A stretch of 64,000 nt of DNA from an uncultured Neisseriaceae bacterium (GCA_945267035.1 CALYOS010000003.1:42678-106677), one strand, 5' to 3'. Shown: positions 37,564 to 47,671, numbered from the stretch's first letter. Made by a program: numbers and translations. Notes: a model not told the origin generated them from the sequence alone.

Positions 37564-38553
37564 ATGAAGCGCATCGTGATTGACTGTGATCCTGGTAATG
37601 GCATTCCTGGGGCCAATGTTGATGATGGACTGGCTCTGGCCTTAGCTTTAGCCTCTGATTCAATCAAACTGGAACTGATTACCATCGTTGCGGGTAATAC
37701 GCCTCGCGATACCGGTTATCGGGTAGCCTGCCAGATGCTAAAAGAACTGAACGTCACTATTCCGGTAGTAAAAGGCGCGGCGCAGGCATTACTTGAACCG
37801 GCTGAACCATGGCGGGAGCAACTGGATAACAATGTGCGCAAACAGGGTTTATTATCTCTTTGGGATAATCTACCTGCATTACCTGCGGTTGCAGATATCA
37901 GTACACCACATGCCGCTCAAGCAATTGGAGAACTCGTGTGCAACAATCCAGGTGAAATAACCGTAGTTGCCATTGGACCCTTAACCAACATAGCCCATAC
38001 CATCCAGCTTTACCCAGATTTTGCCCGCTCCGTGGCCGAAATCGTTATCATGGGTGGAGTATTTCAACTGGATAATTATCTTAAAGACACCAACTTTGCC
38101 GTTGATCCTGAAGCGGCAAAAATTGTTATCGAAAGCGGTGCCAATATTACCCTTGCGCCATTAGATGTCACCACGCAGACCATGCTTACCCATCAGGATT
38201 TAGATCAAATACAAAACTACAACAATCCGCTGAGTAATTTTATCGTTCGTACCACACGTCCATGGATGGATTATTCAATACAGACACGTCATTTGCCTGG
38301 ATGCTGGATCCATGATGTTCTATGTGTTGCGCAATTGATTGACAGAGAAATAGCCACCACATCTGCTTACATTGTCGATGTTTCCACCGCTCAAGATTGT
38401 ACCCGAGCCAGTAGTCGGCGCTGGAAGGAGGGAGCGTTACGTTTGACCGTGGGCATGCAGCCAGTCACACACCAACCCATCAATGTCATGGATCAGGTTA
38501 ATAATCAGCGCCTGTTAAAAGTCATATTCCATGCTTTGGAAAAATATCACTAA
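37564..38553 (+). CDS. Nucleoside hydrolase (inosine-uridine preferring type)
   Basis: Hydrolyses the N-glycosidic bond of nucleosides to give base and ribose. The 329 residues begin with the calcium/ribose-binding aspartate motif, here in the longer form DCDPGNGIPGANVDDGLAL rather than the common DxDPGxDD. Other motifs are VAIGPLTNIAHTI, VIMGGVF, NFAVDPEAAKIV and LPLDVT-like APLDVTTQTML, and WIHDVLCVAQL with the catalytic-site histidine and aspartate. It follows the MHS transporter, suggesting a nucleoside uptake and breakdown unit. Confidence 0.92.
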   Translation: MKRIVIDCDPGNGIPGANVDDGLALALALASDSIKLELITIVAGNTPRDTGYRVACQMLKELNVTIPVVKGAAQALLEPAEPWREQLDNNVRKQGLLSLWDNLPALPAVADISTPHAAQAIGELVCNNPGEITVVAIGPLTNIAHTIQLYPDFARSVAEIVIMGGVFQLDNYLKDTNFAVDPEAAKIVIESGANITLAPLDVTTQTMLTHQDLDQIQNYNNPLSNFIVRTTRPWMDYSIQTRHLPGCWIHDVLCVAQLIDREIATTSAYIVDVSTAQDCTRASSRRWKEGALRLTVGMQPVTHQPINVMDQVNNQRLLKVIFHALEKYH

Positions 38554-38638
38554 CTAAATATAAGCAGTAGCTGATTAATATTAAATTTTTAAAAACCTAT
38601 ATATAGTGGTTTTATCAAAGTCATTGCTTATATTAAGT

Positions 38639-38827
38639 CTAATAATTTTTTCTTGCTCTGGTAAAAATAGAATCTAATCGTAAACAAATCGTTGCTGGTA
38701 TCTCTATACCTAAATTTTTATCAACTTGAAAATAGGGTTCAATTTGAAATGAGCACATTATTAACGCTTTGCAAACCATACCAGGTAAAATACTGATATA
38801 GTTATCAGCTAATATGTAAAAAACCAA
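38639..38827 (-). pseudogene. Possible C-terminal remnant of a LysR-type regulator
   Basis: A 62-codon minus-strand open segment reads LADNYISILPGMVCKAL and later IEIPATICLRLDSIFTRAR, which resembles the end of LysR-type effector-binding domains (a GxGI-LP-x-V motif, then a beta strand and a final helix). No upstream DNA-binding part or start context is visible. Around it, 38554-39056 is AT-rich with no other feature. The family assignment is weak. Confidence 0.3.
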
Positions 38828-39056
38828 TTAACAGCAGGTGAATAGCAAAAATATATCTTCATCAATTAACTATTACGAAATAGCTCGAGAAAACATCAAT
38901 TTGATTTGGTAAAATCATATTTACATATCTAAAATTAACGATTATTAATTTCAATTTCTTTTAATTTGATATAATCGGATAAGAAATGTCATTCTAAAAA
39001 CTAAACTGAATTTACACATTACCTTATTTTGTTTATTTTAATATCGGAGAATTTAT

Positions 39057-40040
39057 ATGCGTTTTAGCAAAAATCGTTTGATTGGGTTGGCTTTAATTAT
39101 TTTGAGTAGTTCTTTCATGGCAGCGTGTGGTGATTCCAGCGATCTGAAAACCCAAGGTAAAAATGTTATCAATCAATTATCTGGAGAAGATAAACAACAG
39201 CAAGAGCTCAAAAAATACAATAATTATATTGATTTTAATAATCGAGGTTTGAATCGCATTCAGGAAGAAGCAAACACTTATATTAATGAAATGGGTCAAG
39301 ATCCAAATTTAAATAAAAAAGAAGAATATACTAGTGGAACTAATTATTCTAATTGGGATGAAATCAAAAAACTGCCGCAAGAGGCACCAGCGATGCAAGA
39401 ATTTGATGACATTGCTAAAGAATTGATTCCTGTGGCTGAAAATTTAGATCAATTATTGACATCGGCACGAGAATATTACAAAGCAAAAGATTACAAAGAT
39501 GATCAATATGCTAAGGGTCAAGAATTGCACACTAAAATACTGGCCGAAATAAACAAGTTCGAGGCGCTTTATTCTAAATTTAATCAGGCTTTAGAAAATA
39601 GACAAAGAGTTGTACGCGCTGAACAAATGGAACAAGCCAAAAAAGAGGGTGATGAAGTGAGATATAATCTGATTAATGTCGCCACTAAGATGGATAAAAT
39701 CCTGGATGAGCTAAATGCAGAAAAGATTTCTGCTGCTAATGTGCTATCAACAGATTTAACCAAAATCAAACCATTATATGAAGAATATAATCAAGCGCAA
39801 AAAGCATTGAGAGACGCTGTTAATAATGCCAAAAACAAAGATGAATTGGAAAATGTAGAAAGATATGTTGAAAAAACAACCGAATTTAAATTAGAGGTAA
39901 TTAATTTAATTGATCGGGTTGAAAATAAAAAAACATTAAGCAATTCTGAAGTTCGCTATCCTAGAAATGTCGATGGAACGCCAGAAAAACTAGCTGACAT
40001 TCAACAATCAGCAACAAGTAGATATAATCGCATTAATTAA
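39057..40040 (+). CDS. DUF3829 (YiiG-like) lipoprotein, paralogue 1
   Basis: A 327-residue lipoprotein with lipobox MAAC giving lipidated Cys24. The mature part is helical and highly charged and belongs to the DUF3829/YiiG family: KYNNYIDFNNRGL, YTSGTNYSNWDEIKKL, ELIPVAENLDQLLTSAREYYKAKDYKDDQYAKGQELHTKIL and STDLTKIKPLYEEYNQAQKALRDA (parts of the conserved helical core). Function of the family is unknown. RBS GGAG. It is the first of three paralogues in 6.4 kb, all on the plus strand with lipidated Cys24. Confidence 0.88.
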   Translation: MRFSKNRLIGLALIILSSSFMAACGDSSDLKTQGKNVINQLSGEDKQQQELKKYNNYIDFNNRGLNRIQEEANTYINEMGQDPNLNKKEEYTSGTNYSNWDEIKKLPQEAPAMQEFDDIAKELIPVAENLDQLLTSAREYYKAKDYKDDQYAKGQELHTKILAEINKFEALYSKFNQALENRQRVVRAEQMEQAKKEGDEVRYNLINVATKMDKILDELNAEKISAANVLSTDLTKIKPLYEEYNQAQKALRDAVNNAKNKDELENVERYVEKTTEFKLEVINLIDRVENKKTLSNSEVRYPRNVDGTPEKLADIQQSATSRYNRIN

Positions 40041-40064
40041 ATAAAATTTAAATTTTTTATCCTC

Positions 40065-40097
40065 AAGAGGTAGTTTAGCTGAGCTGAATTACCTCTT
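40065..40097 (+). terminator. Terminator of DUF3829 paralogue 1
   Basis: AAGAGGTA and TACCTCTT form the outer stem, with an inner AGCT stem, and T-rich sequence follows; located 25 bases after the stop. Confidence 0.7.
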
Positions 40098-40345
40098 ATA
40101 TTATTTTAATTTTCATATCGTATAGGGAATACCAATAATATAATGCAATATCAGCTGGGCAAGATTAAGTCAAGTTCCTCTTGAAAGACTTGTTCAGATA
40201 ATCTGTATGCTCTTGTATGGGACACTTTTGCACGAAAGGATAGGAATAATATCTGATGCACGTCACCGGTTAAGTTGGCTGTTCATGCAATTATCGAAAT
40301 AGCGCGGATTCATGATTGATAGAATATTAATGCAAAGGATAAAAA

Positions 40346-40738
40346 ATGATGATTACAGGAAAACTGTCCATTATTGGTAATAAAATTTTAACTAAACACC
40401 TTGTCGGAAGCTCAATACAGTTGCCAGTCTCTCCAGAATATGATTCATCCAACAATCAGGAAATACTCAATCTGTGGCAACAAGTTATGACAAATAACTA
40501 TCATAAACTGCTACCTTATTGTATTGATGAGAATATCATTGCGGTGGAAGAACCAATTACTCGTCATCATATTAGAAAAATAGGCTACGATAGAGATTGC
40601 ACATGATGCTATGTTCACTCCTCAGATAGATGGTTTAAAACAATCACCATTGATGGCGCGTATTTTGGTTTTATTCATACAGGGACAGCGTTACAATTTA
40701 ACCAAGCTTATCAACAAGTTTATTATTGCCTCTTTTAA
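40346..40738 (+). pseudogene. GyrI-like/effector-binding domain remnant with in-frame stop
   Basis: An ATG with a good RBS (AAAGGAT) starts an 86-codon frame containing NQEILNLWQQVMTNNYHKL and ENIIAVEEPITRHHIRKIGYDRD. It is stopped by TGA at 40604-40606, but the same frame continues with DRWFKTITIDGAYFGFIHTGTALQFNQAYQQVYY up to TAA at 40736-40738. The second part resembles the GyrI-like domain of AraC/Rob-type regulators, with its pattern of a glycine-tyrosine strand, a hydrophobic H-x-G turn and a final helix. The domain call is moderate; that the frame is interrupted is directly visible. Confidence 0.45.
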
Positions 40739-41190
40739 TATTCTCAATATATTTAAAAAACCTTTTAGTGGAGTCATTCTCTCTCAACAATGTTTATTTG
40801 CCTGTGTGCTATAAAAAGTTCACCGTGCATATTTAGTTTCATCATTAAATAAACGTGCATGACCTTGTCTAATGTTCGATAGGTCATAAAATAGTAATAG
40901 AAGCTTATATGCAAATCGCTAAGCTCCTTTATTACCAATTGTAATATGGATAATTTTATGTTGTCATTGTTTGATAGCCGTTATTATCAATATCGTAATG
41001 AGAACCTTTTACCAATTAGAAACGATTTGCAAGAAATGATTTTATTGGTGCTAGAATGAAAAGATCTACTTCCATGTAATCATTTGTAAAAAATCCAGCA
41101 ACAGCGGACTTTATAGAGGCTGAATCAGATTTCAAATAACCTTGCAAAACAAATCAAAGATATAGTTCCTTCAGGAACTAAGGTTATTTC
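40739..41190. other. AT-rich stretch, no recognised feature
   Basis: Stop codons occur in all frames and no RNA or regulatory element is recognised. Confidence 0.4.
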
Positions 41191-41922
41191 TTACTCCTCA
41201 ATCTTTTTTACAGGATATTCCAAACCATTATAATACAAATTGTATTTTTTCTTAGGTAAGTTTTTGGTTAGCGTATTGCACTCTCCAGATCGATCGACCT
41301 TCTCTATATCTTTCCCAGGTTTTTCAGAAACAATTAGGTTAATATAACCATTTGTCATTTTATTTCCCAGTATTATATAACGATCATAGAAACTAAATTT
41401 ACCTATACATTTAAATGATTCCGTTAGACCTGCAAATTTTGCTATGGGGAGCATATTAACAACACGTTTTAATTCATCATTTTGTTTAACGTAGAGATTT
41501 ATATAATCTATGTAATAGGGATTGACTTGAGATCTCAGTCTATAACTAATACGTAGACCAAAAGCTAAGGTTTCAGGATTAAGTTGATAGCGAGCGGTAT
41601 CGATTTCAAAATCACTTAATTTGACGGCATCGCTTTCGAGTGCATTGGGTTGCCAACTATTAGCAATGAGTTTGCCTGATTTACTATCAATCAATAAAAC
41701 GTCAAGATCATATATGTCATTCCCTCCGTTTTCGTGCTTTAGAGGTAAAACGACTATAGTTTTGCTTTTATCTGCCGGCCAAACTTTGCAAACTGCCATA
41801 TCGCTGTCAAGGGAATGGTGGCGCAGATTGAGCCAGTGACTAATCCATTTTTCGCAATCAGCGTGGCTAACTAATGGTAAGCATAAAAATGTTAATAAGA
41901 AAAAATTCTTTAAACCAATCAT
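41191..41922 (-). CDS. Predicted exported protein of unknown function
   Basis: A 243-residue protein with a Sec signal peptide MIGLKNFFLLTFLCLPLVSHAD, cleaved after SHA. The mature part has five cysteines (including DCEKW at its N terminus, AVCKVWP, FKCIGK and GECNTL), consistent with periplasmic disulfides, and alternates strands (KTIVVLPLK, YDLDVLLIDSKSGKLIANS). I do not recognise the family. It is the only minus-strand gene between the DUF3829 paralogues. The RBS GGAAA lies upstream of the ATG. Confidence 0.75.
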   Translation of the reverse strand: MIGLKNFFLLTFLCLPLVSHADCEKWISHWLNLRHHSLDSDMAVCKVWPADKSKTIVVLPLKHENGGNDIYDLDVLLIDSKSGKLIANSWQPNALESDAVKLSDFEIDTARYQLNPETLAFGLRISYRLRSQVNPYYIDYINLYVKQNDELKRVVNMLPIAKFAGLTESFKCIGKFSFYDRYIILGNKMTNGYINLIVSEKPGKDIEKVDRSGECNTLTKNLPKKKYNLYYNGLEYPVKKIEE

Positions 41923-42982
41923 GAGTGTTTCCTTTGTAATATCTATTTATATTATAATTTACATGCAAATAACTTGTTTATGTTTTTTATACTTATGTAA
42001 ATTTAATTCTAAATTCTGGTCAATATATTGATAAAGATTTTTTTAACCGCGTTCAATTTGGCAGAATTCTAATTTTAAAATAAATAGCTTTCGCAGTTGT
42101 TCTTTTTAGCATGGGTAGCCGAACGTAAGATGAATATCTCATTTTTCTAAAATGGTTGCAGGATTCAGATAAATGGGGAAAATGTAAAGGAAATGCTTTG
42201 AAACATTAATCAGCCAGTGAATGACAGCGCAAACAGGCGTATAAAGAAAAGATTTACTAGATAAAATGAAAGAAAGATATTCTGATAAGTATATAACTAA
42301 GCAAAATTATTATCAGTGTTTTCCTGAATAAAAAAGATAAATTCTTTTAAAAACTACTCTTTACCTCAACAAGGTGAAGGCTACGCAATTTTCATGAACA
42401 GCCAATAAATATTAGGCCGAAGATTGCAGGTCATTAATTTATTCTGTTAACAAATTGTCTTATCTAACATTCATTGCTTAGTTTAGTCATATCCATGTCT
42501 ATAAAAGAATTCAATTAGGCTTCTAGAATGAACTGTACGATCTCCACAATTCTGATCAAATTTAAATTTCGATAAATGACAAATTGCTATCGCTCTTACA
42601 ATCATTTTTATGGAGGAACACAACCGAAGTTCAACAGCATATGTGCATGATGCAAAAAATGACTATAGACACTTAGATTGCATGAAAAATTAAATAGGAA
42701 TAGGGGGCTAATATGTCGATTACAGGCAGAAACCATTTCTAACTAACCTGAATCAGATACGCATACTCAGATGATATGATGAATAATGAATTTCGGCTTT
42801 CAGATTGATAAATAAAAGCAGAGTACAAAACCTGATAAATGTTTAAGTATTACTAAAATTTTGAATTCAAATAAAAACACTAATTCCACAAATTTTGTAA
42901 TAAAAATATTAACGTACATGCTATAATATTTACCCATCTAACTAGAGAATTTTCATCATTTTATCAATATTAAAGGTTTATT
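41923..42982. other. About 1 kb AT-rich non-coding stretch
   Basis: Only short open segments are present. Stop-interrupted, lysine-rich codons around 42150-42300 could be worn coding sequence but support no call. The last 100 bases are the leader of DUF3829 paralogue 2. Confidence 0.4.
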
Positions 42983-44020
42983 ATGCGGTGTACGAAAAAA
43001 GGTTTAGTTAAATTAGGGCTGTATTGTTTGAGTGCATTGTTAATCGTATCTTGTAGTGATAATAAACCTAAATCAGAGGTTAAATCGGACAAGGTCATTA
43101 AGGCGTCCACTGAAATACCACAAATAGCTGCATCACAAGAAGTATCTGTAAAGCCAAATGATAATGCAGATAAATTTAATCAGTATATTGATTTTTATAA
43201 TGAAGGTTTAATCGGACTATCAAATGAGTTAAATAATTATTTCAAGAAAGAAGGTAAAGCCGAAACGCTCAAAAAGGATGGCGATTACACTTCTGGGGCA
43301 AAATACAAAAATTGGGAGCAGATTAAAACGCTGATCAAGGAACCCCCAGCTTTCCAACAACTGGATAAGGCAGCTGCTGAATTAATACCAGTAGCTGAGC
43401 AATTAGATGAATTATTGGCAACTGCTCGAGAATACTATAAAGCAAAAAAATATACCGCTGACAATTATGCCCAAGGACAAGAGCTACATACAAAAATCTT
43501 AGCAACCAGTCAAAAATATCAACAGGCTTATAGTCAATTCGAAGTGGCAATAAAAGCCAAAGAAAGTGAAACCCGTTCACTTGAAATGGAGCAAGCTAAA
43601 AAAGAGGGTAATGAACTTGTTTATAATCGCATTTTGGTTTCGATTTTGATGGATAAAATTTTAACTGAGCTTGAAACTCAAAAGGTGTCTGCTCGCAATG
43701 TAACCACTACAGACCTGACCAAAATCAAACCGCTTTATGAAGATCTCAGCCTAGCGCAAAAGGCGCTCAGAGAAGCGAGTAAAGTTCGTAAGGCTCCCAA
43801 AAATAAGGATTTGATCAACGAACATTATTCGAAAGAATTTGTCGATACAACCGCAAAATTTAAAGCATGTGTGGTTGATTTAATAGAGCGAGTAGAAACT
43901 CAAAAACCTCTGAATGAAGCTGAATTGCGCGTTATTAATGCTACACCAGCTAAAGGAACCCCTGAGTTGTTGATTGAGTTAAGAAAAGAAACGATAAAAG
44001 AATATAATAACTCGATATAA
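42983..44020 (+). CDS. DUF3829 (YiiG-like) lipoprotein, paralogue 2
   Basis: A 345-residue lipoprotein with lipobox IVSC giving Cys24. It is clearly homologous to the gene at 39057: KFNQYIDFYNEGL, YTSGAKYKNWEQIKTL, ELIPVAEQLDELLATAREYYKAKKY, GQELHTKILA, LEMEQAKKEGNE and TTDLTKIKPLYEDLSLAQKALREA. It has a longer linker after the lipid anchor and diverges most at both ends. Function unknown. Own terminator. Confidence 0.88.
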   Translation: MRCTKKGLVKLGLYCLSALLIVSCSDNKPKSEVKSDKVIKASTEIPQIAASQEVSVKPNDNADKFNQYIDFYNEGLIGLSNELNNYFKKEGKAETLKKDGDYTSGAKYKNWEQIKTLIKEPPAFQQLDKAAAELIPVAEQLDELLATAREYYKAKKYTADNYAQGQELHTKILATSQKYQQAYSQFEVAIKAKESETRSLEMEQAKKEGNELVYNRILVSILMDKILTELETQKVSARNVTTTDLTKIKPLYEDLSLAQKALREASKVRKAPKNKDLINEHYSKEFVDTTAKFKACVVDLIERVETQKPLNEAELRVINATPAKGTPELLIELRKETIKEYNNSI

Positions 44021-44040
44021 TTTCAATCAGCTTAAAAAAA

Positions 44041-44071
44041 GGTAATTTAAATCATTTAAATTACCTTTTTT
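44041..44071 (+). terminator. Terminator of DUF3829 paralogue 2
   Basis: GGTAATTTAAAT and ATTTAAATTACC form a 12-bp stem at 44041-44065, preceded by A7 and followed by T6, immediately after the stop codon region. Confidence 0.88.
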
Positions 44072-44887
44072 GATTATTCTATCGCTTAGTCAATATTTGC
44101 TACTATGCTCAATAGTCATCAATATGACTATTTAAAAGATTGATCATTGTCTTTTCACTTAATCAGACTGAAGGCTTTTTTAACCAATTTATATATTCTG
44201 TGCCAGAAAATAGATCAGCATCGATTAAATAATAGTAAACTTTAAATATGTGACGAATTAGTTGATTAAAAGACAAAATAATACAGCTAGATAGCAGAGC
44301 GAATTCTAAATCGCTTTAAGTCTTAAGATTGTTATGGGTCATGGTGAGCATAATCATTGAACTATGAAAGTTATAAAGCAGTTTTTTCAAAAGTATTGTC
44401 GTGTTCAATGAGTTTTAAAGAATACTTTAGCCATTATATTAAATATAATACTTTTATATGTTTAGCCGTGCAAAATAAAAACTATTTTAACCTAATGGAA
44501 AAGATACAGTTAAGAATGAAACTAATTCAACCTTAATCTACCATAATCATATTTGTTTGTTTTATATCTACTTCTAGATTATAGTAATATGAAACTTTCT
44601 TAAATATTTCATTACTCGTTTTATTTTGTAGCTATTGAAACTTAATAAATTCTTTAATATATTGGATCTGGATTAATGGTATATTGAGTCCACAGTTTTT
44701 ATTTTATCGCTTTTGTTAATATGATAATATTATTTAATGCGATTGTACCAATTTGTCTGGTGAATTTTAGAGAAAAGAATGCTCGTTAATTGGCACTCAA
44801 GTAATGTTGAGATTGCAATAAGGCAAATGTTTTTATAAATATTAGAACATTTCATGTAGTAATTGCTTAAATAAATAAGGATCAGCT
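44072..44887. other. AT-rich non-coding stretch
   Basis: About 800 bases with no ORF of note and no recognised RNA. It separates paralogues 2 and 3 and may hold remnants of the duplication, but I cannot align it by eye. Confidence 0.4.
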
Positions 44888-45430
44888 ATGGTTGTTAACA
44901 AAGATTATTTTGTTCGATTAGGTATCATCATATTAAGCTTAACGATAATATCCTCTTGTTCTGATAAGCCATCGAATATAGCATCTTCAGAAATTGAAGT
45001 GCCATCAAAAATAACAGAAAAAAGTATGGTTGATAAATACAATCGATACGTTGATTTTGATAAAAAAGGTATAAATTATCTTGTTGAAAAGTTGAATATT
45101 TATTTCGGGGTTATGGGGCAAGATTCTATTTCTAATAGAAAAAGGAAGTTTAAGCATGGTGTTAAATATCGATATTGGGATGAAATAAAAGCCGTCCCTA
45201 ATGAACAACCAGCTATTAGTGAATTAGATGCTGCAGCGAAAGAATTAATACCTGTTGCAGAACAATTGGATGAATTGTTGTATATAGCTATGCAATATTA
45301 TAAATCTGAAGAATTCTTAAAAGATGACTATGCAAAAGGTCAGGAACTTCATACTAAAATTCTAGCTACAGCAAAAAAATTTAATTCTTCCAAAGAAAAA
45401 TTTACGTTGGCACTTTCACAATATCGTTAA
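44888..45430 (+). CDS. DUF3829 (YiiG-like) lipoprotein, paralogue 3, truncated
   Basis: A 180-residue version of the neighbouring lipoproteins with lipobox ISSC and Cys24. It shares KYNRYVDFDKKGI, YRYWDEIKAVP, ELIPVAEQLDELLYIAMQYYKSEEF, DYAKGQELHTKILATAKKF and then stops where the paralogues go on for another 140-160 residues (the MEQAKKEG and LTKIKPLYE parts are absent). The downstream sequence does not resume the homology. It is either a gene fragment or a shortened functional form; a good RBS (AAGGA) and an intact signal peptide allow the latter. Confidence 0.75.
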   Translation: MVVNKDYFVRLGIIILSLTIISSCSDKPSNIASSEIEVPSKITEKSMVDKYNRYVDFDKKGINYLVEKLNIYFGVMGQDSISNRKRKFKHGVKYRYWDEIKAVPNEQPAISELDAAAKELIPVAEQLDELLYIAMQYYKSEEFLKDDYAKGQELHTKILATAKKFNSSKEKFTLALSQYR

Positions 45431-45864
45431 ATGAATTCTATAAGTTAATTTCTGAATTAAAGTGTACATACTAGTAACTTGAGTTATAAGGTGTCTTTCA
45501 TTGCTTACAAGAATCGTAGCCTGAATATAGCCGCATCAAGATAATTGTTTGACCTTCATTTTATGATCTAGATGTTGAATTCATCAAATTTATCATTTGC
45601 CCACTTACGTCGCTAAATAGATTAATAACCTTATTATGATTAAAAACTCGGCTTAGATTATGGGTATGACCAAATTGAAGAACTGATTTTGACTATTAAA
45701 AAATTACATTTTGGAAGTACATGTTTATATAAAAAGTGATGCAGTTGTAACCCATTAAGAGGTGCTTCTCATTAAGTATTTTCTATACTTTAATGCATTT
45801 TTTTAAAATTGGGCATTTCAAACAATTTATTTTATGATTTTTTTGAGTCATTCCAAGGTGCAAT
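45431..45864. other. Non-coding stretch after truncated paralogue
   Basis: AT-rich with no ORF or RNA recognised. It would have held the missing 3' half of paralogue 3, but no residual similarity is visible. Confidence 0.4.
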
Positions 45865-46518
45865 TTAATAATAATGAACAATTTCGATTAAGTTAGAGCG
45901 CGACATATCACCGGGATTATTGCCAGGCTGACCTTCCGGAATGGGGAGTGCTAATTTTTTAAAATGTTCAACCCAATAAGGGGGAAATTCGCCTGTTTCT
46001 TTGGATTTAAAGGTCATGGCTTGTAAGGGAAAAACTTCTTGTCCATGGTTGGCCTCTTTAAATATTTGATAAATTAGTTCTGAGCAATAGTACTGGTCGT
46101 TATTAATATCGAAAGCATCATCGTATTTTTTGCCCACTTTTGCTCTGGCTTGTATTAATGCTGGTTCAATTAGTGACAGGTATGGAGGTTTTAATCTGCC
46201 GACAACTGAGCGGGGTGTGCATTTGTTTTTCGGATGGAGATAAGTTTGCAAAGGGGTAATTCGGACTTTTGGATGGGTGGCTTCGATGACATAATATTTT
46301 CCGTTGTTCTTTTGCTCTACTATTCCCACATGCGTGAAGTTATAGCCTTCAATGCCTTGAGTAGCTGCTTTAATTGCACTATTCATGCCACCGTCACAGG
46401 CTTCCTGAAAGATGAGATCCCCTTTTTGTAAATGAAAAATGGTTTGCGCATTGACGCTTAGGCTGATAAACAGCCAGTTTGCAATAATAGGTAATAGAGT
46501 CTTATATTTTTTATACAT
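45865..46518 (-). CDS. YiiX-type permuted papain-like amidase/peptidase
   Basis: Exported enzyme of the YiiX/YebB-like NlpC/P60 superfamily (circularly permuted papain fold), 217 residues with a signal peptide ending near VNAQT. The motifs are LQKGDLIFQEA, the catalytic histidine in NFTHVGIVE (His63), VIEATHPKVRITPL and the catalytic cysteine in DQYYCSELIYQIF (Cys145). Likely substrates are amide or ester bonds in cell-wall or lipid material. It closes the accessory stretch with the DUF3829 lipoproteins; no functional link is proven. Confidence 0.85.
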   Translation of the reverse strand: MYKKYKTLLPIIANWLFISLSVNAQTIFHLQKGDLIFQEACDGGMNSAIKAATQGIEGYNFTHVGIVEQKNNGKYYVIEATHPKVRITPLQTYLHPKNKCTPRSVVGRLKPPYLSLIEPALIQARAKVGKKYDDAFDINNDQYYCSELIYQIFKEANHGQEVFPLQAMTFKSKETGEFPPYWVEHFKKLALPIPEGQPGNNPGDMSRSNLIEIVHYY

Positions 46519-46668
46519 TTATACTTTATAAGTAAGTTGAATATGGGTTGATTATACAGCATGAGATGTAGAAAGCAGTTGTGCTAAAACGCGTTAAGAT
46601 AAGCTTTGACTGCCTGAGGATGCCACCAATATAATGATCGTCAATTTCAATTTCGGATTTTCAATAAA

Positions 46669-47376
46669 GTGGTGCCGACCAAACAATTATCTCCCAAACA
46701 AGAAATGGAGCGCGGTTTGCGGGCAGCATTGCCGATTGTGCTCAGTTTCATTCCTTTTGCTATGGTTTTGGGGGCACAGGCTGTACAAAAAGGGATGAGT
46801 GCCGGACAAATTACGTTGATGGCTGGGGTCAATTTTGCCGGTGGCTCTGAGTTTGTAGCAGTCAATTTATGGACATCACCTCCACATTTATTTTTGATCG
46901 CTTTAATGACTTTATTGGTTAACAGTCGTCATTTTCTGATGGGTGCAGCCTTAACTCCTTATTTGCAAGGTCTGCCGGCTAGAAAGGTCTTACCAGCTTT
47001 GTTTCTGATGTGTGATGAAAGCTGGGCTTTGATGTTTGCCGAAATTAAACGTTCTGCAGATAAAAAGTTTAATTTTTATTTTTATATGGGTTCGGCTGTT
47101 GCTTTATATGGGATTTGGGTTCTTTTTACTGCCGTAGGTGCGCTGATTGGTCCGGTACTTGGAGATATTACGCAATACGGTTTTGATATGGCTTTTGTGG
47201 CCGTATTCCTGGTTTTGTTAAAAGGGATGTGGAAAGGGTGTAAAGCCGCTATACCTTGGTTAGTAAGTCTTTTGACGGCAATAGCTGGTTATTGTTTTAT
47301 TCCCGGAGCGTGGTATGTGCTAATAGGATCTGTAGCCGGTCTGGGTACGACTTTTCTGATGACGCGTCATGATTGA
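46669..47376 (+). CDS. azlC: AzlC family branched-chain amino acid exporter, large subunit
   Basis: Inner-membrane protein of the AzlC/YgaZ family, 235 residues from the GTG at 46669, with about seven helices. Signatures are MERGLRAALPIVLSFIPFAMVLGAQA, GVNFAGGSEFVAVNLW, LVNSRHFLMGAALTPYL and MCDESWALMF. There is no good ATG at the N terminus; GTG at 46669 or 46672, or ATG at 46705 (before ERGLRAAL), are possible starts. The last 8 bases overlap azlD, the standard arrangement for this exporter. Confidence 0.9.
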   Translation: MVPTKQLSPKQEMERGLRAALPIVLSFIPFAMVLGAQAVQKGMSAGQITLMAGVNFAGGSEFVAVNLWTSPPHLFLIALMTLLVNSRHFLMGAALTPYLQGLPARKVLPALFLMCDESWALMFAEIKRSADKKFNFYFYMGSAVALYGIWVLFTAVGALIGPVLGDITQYGFDMAFVAVFLVLLKGMWKGCKAAIPWLVSLLTAIAGYCFIPGAWYVLIGSVAGLGTTFLMTRHD

Positions 47377-47671
47377 TTTATCCACGTTACTGACCATTCT
47401 GACCATGGCTTTGGTCACCTATGCAACTCGAGTGTCGGGTTACCTGTTGCTGCGCAATCGGGTATTGAGTGCGCGCATGAGAAGAATGTTAGAGGCTATT
47501 CCAGGTTGTGTGTTGATTGCGGTGATTGCACCGGCATTTGCCACTCAGAATATTGCTAATCTGCTTGCGTTGGCGTTGACTTTATTACTCGCTAGCCGAT
47601 GTTCGTTTGTGGTGACAGTGGTTGGCAGTATTGTCCTCACTGCTTTATTACGCTATGTGTTTTCTTTGTGA
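47369..47671 (+). CDS. azlD: AzlD family branched-chain amino acid exporter, small subunit
   Basis: A 100-residue membrane protein with three or four helices and the family pattern TLLTILTMALVTYATRVSGYLLL, then RMRRMLEAIPGCVLIAVIAP. Its ATG overlaps the end of azlC. AzlC/AzlD pairs export branched-chain amino acids or similar compounds. Confidence 0.9.
   Translation: MIDLSTLLTILTMALVTYATRVSGYLLLRNRVLSARMRRMLEAIPGCVLIAVIAPAFATQNIANLLALALTLLLASRCSFVVTVVGSIVLTALLRYVFSL

Noticed and set aside
42598..42690. 27-codon ORF MEEHNRSSTAYVHDAKN with a start codon
   Set aside because: Too short and without a visible RBS or homology.
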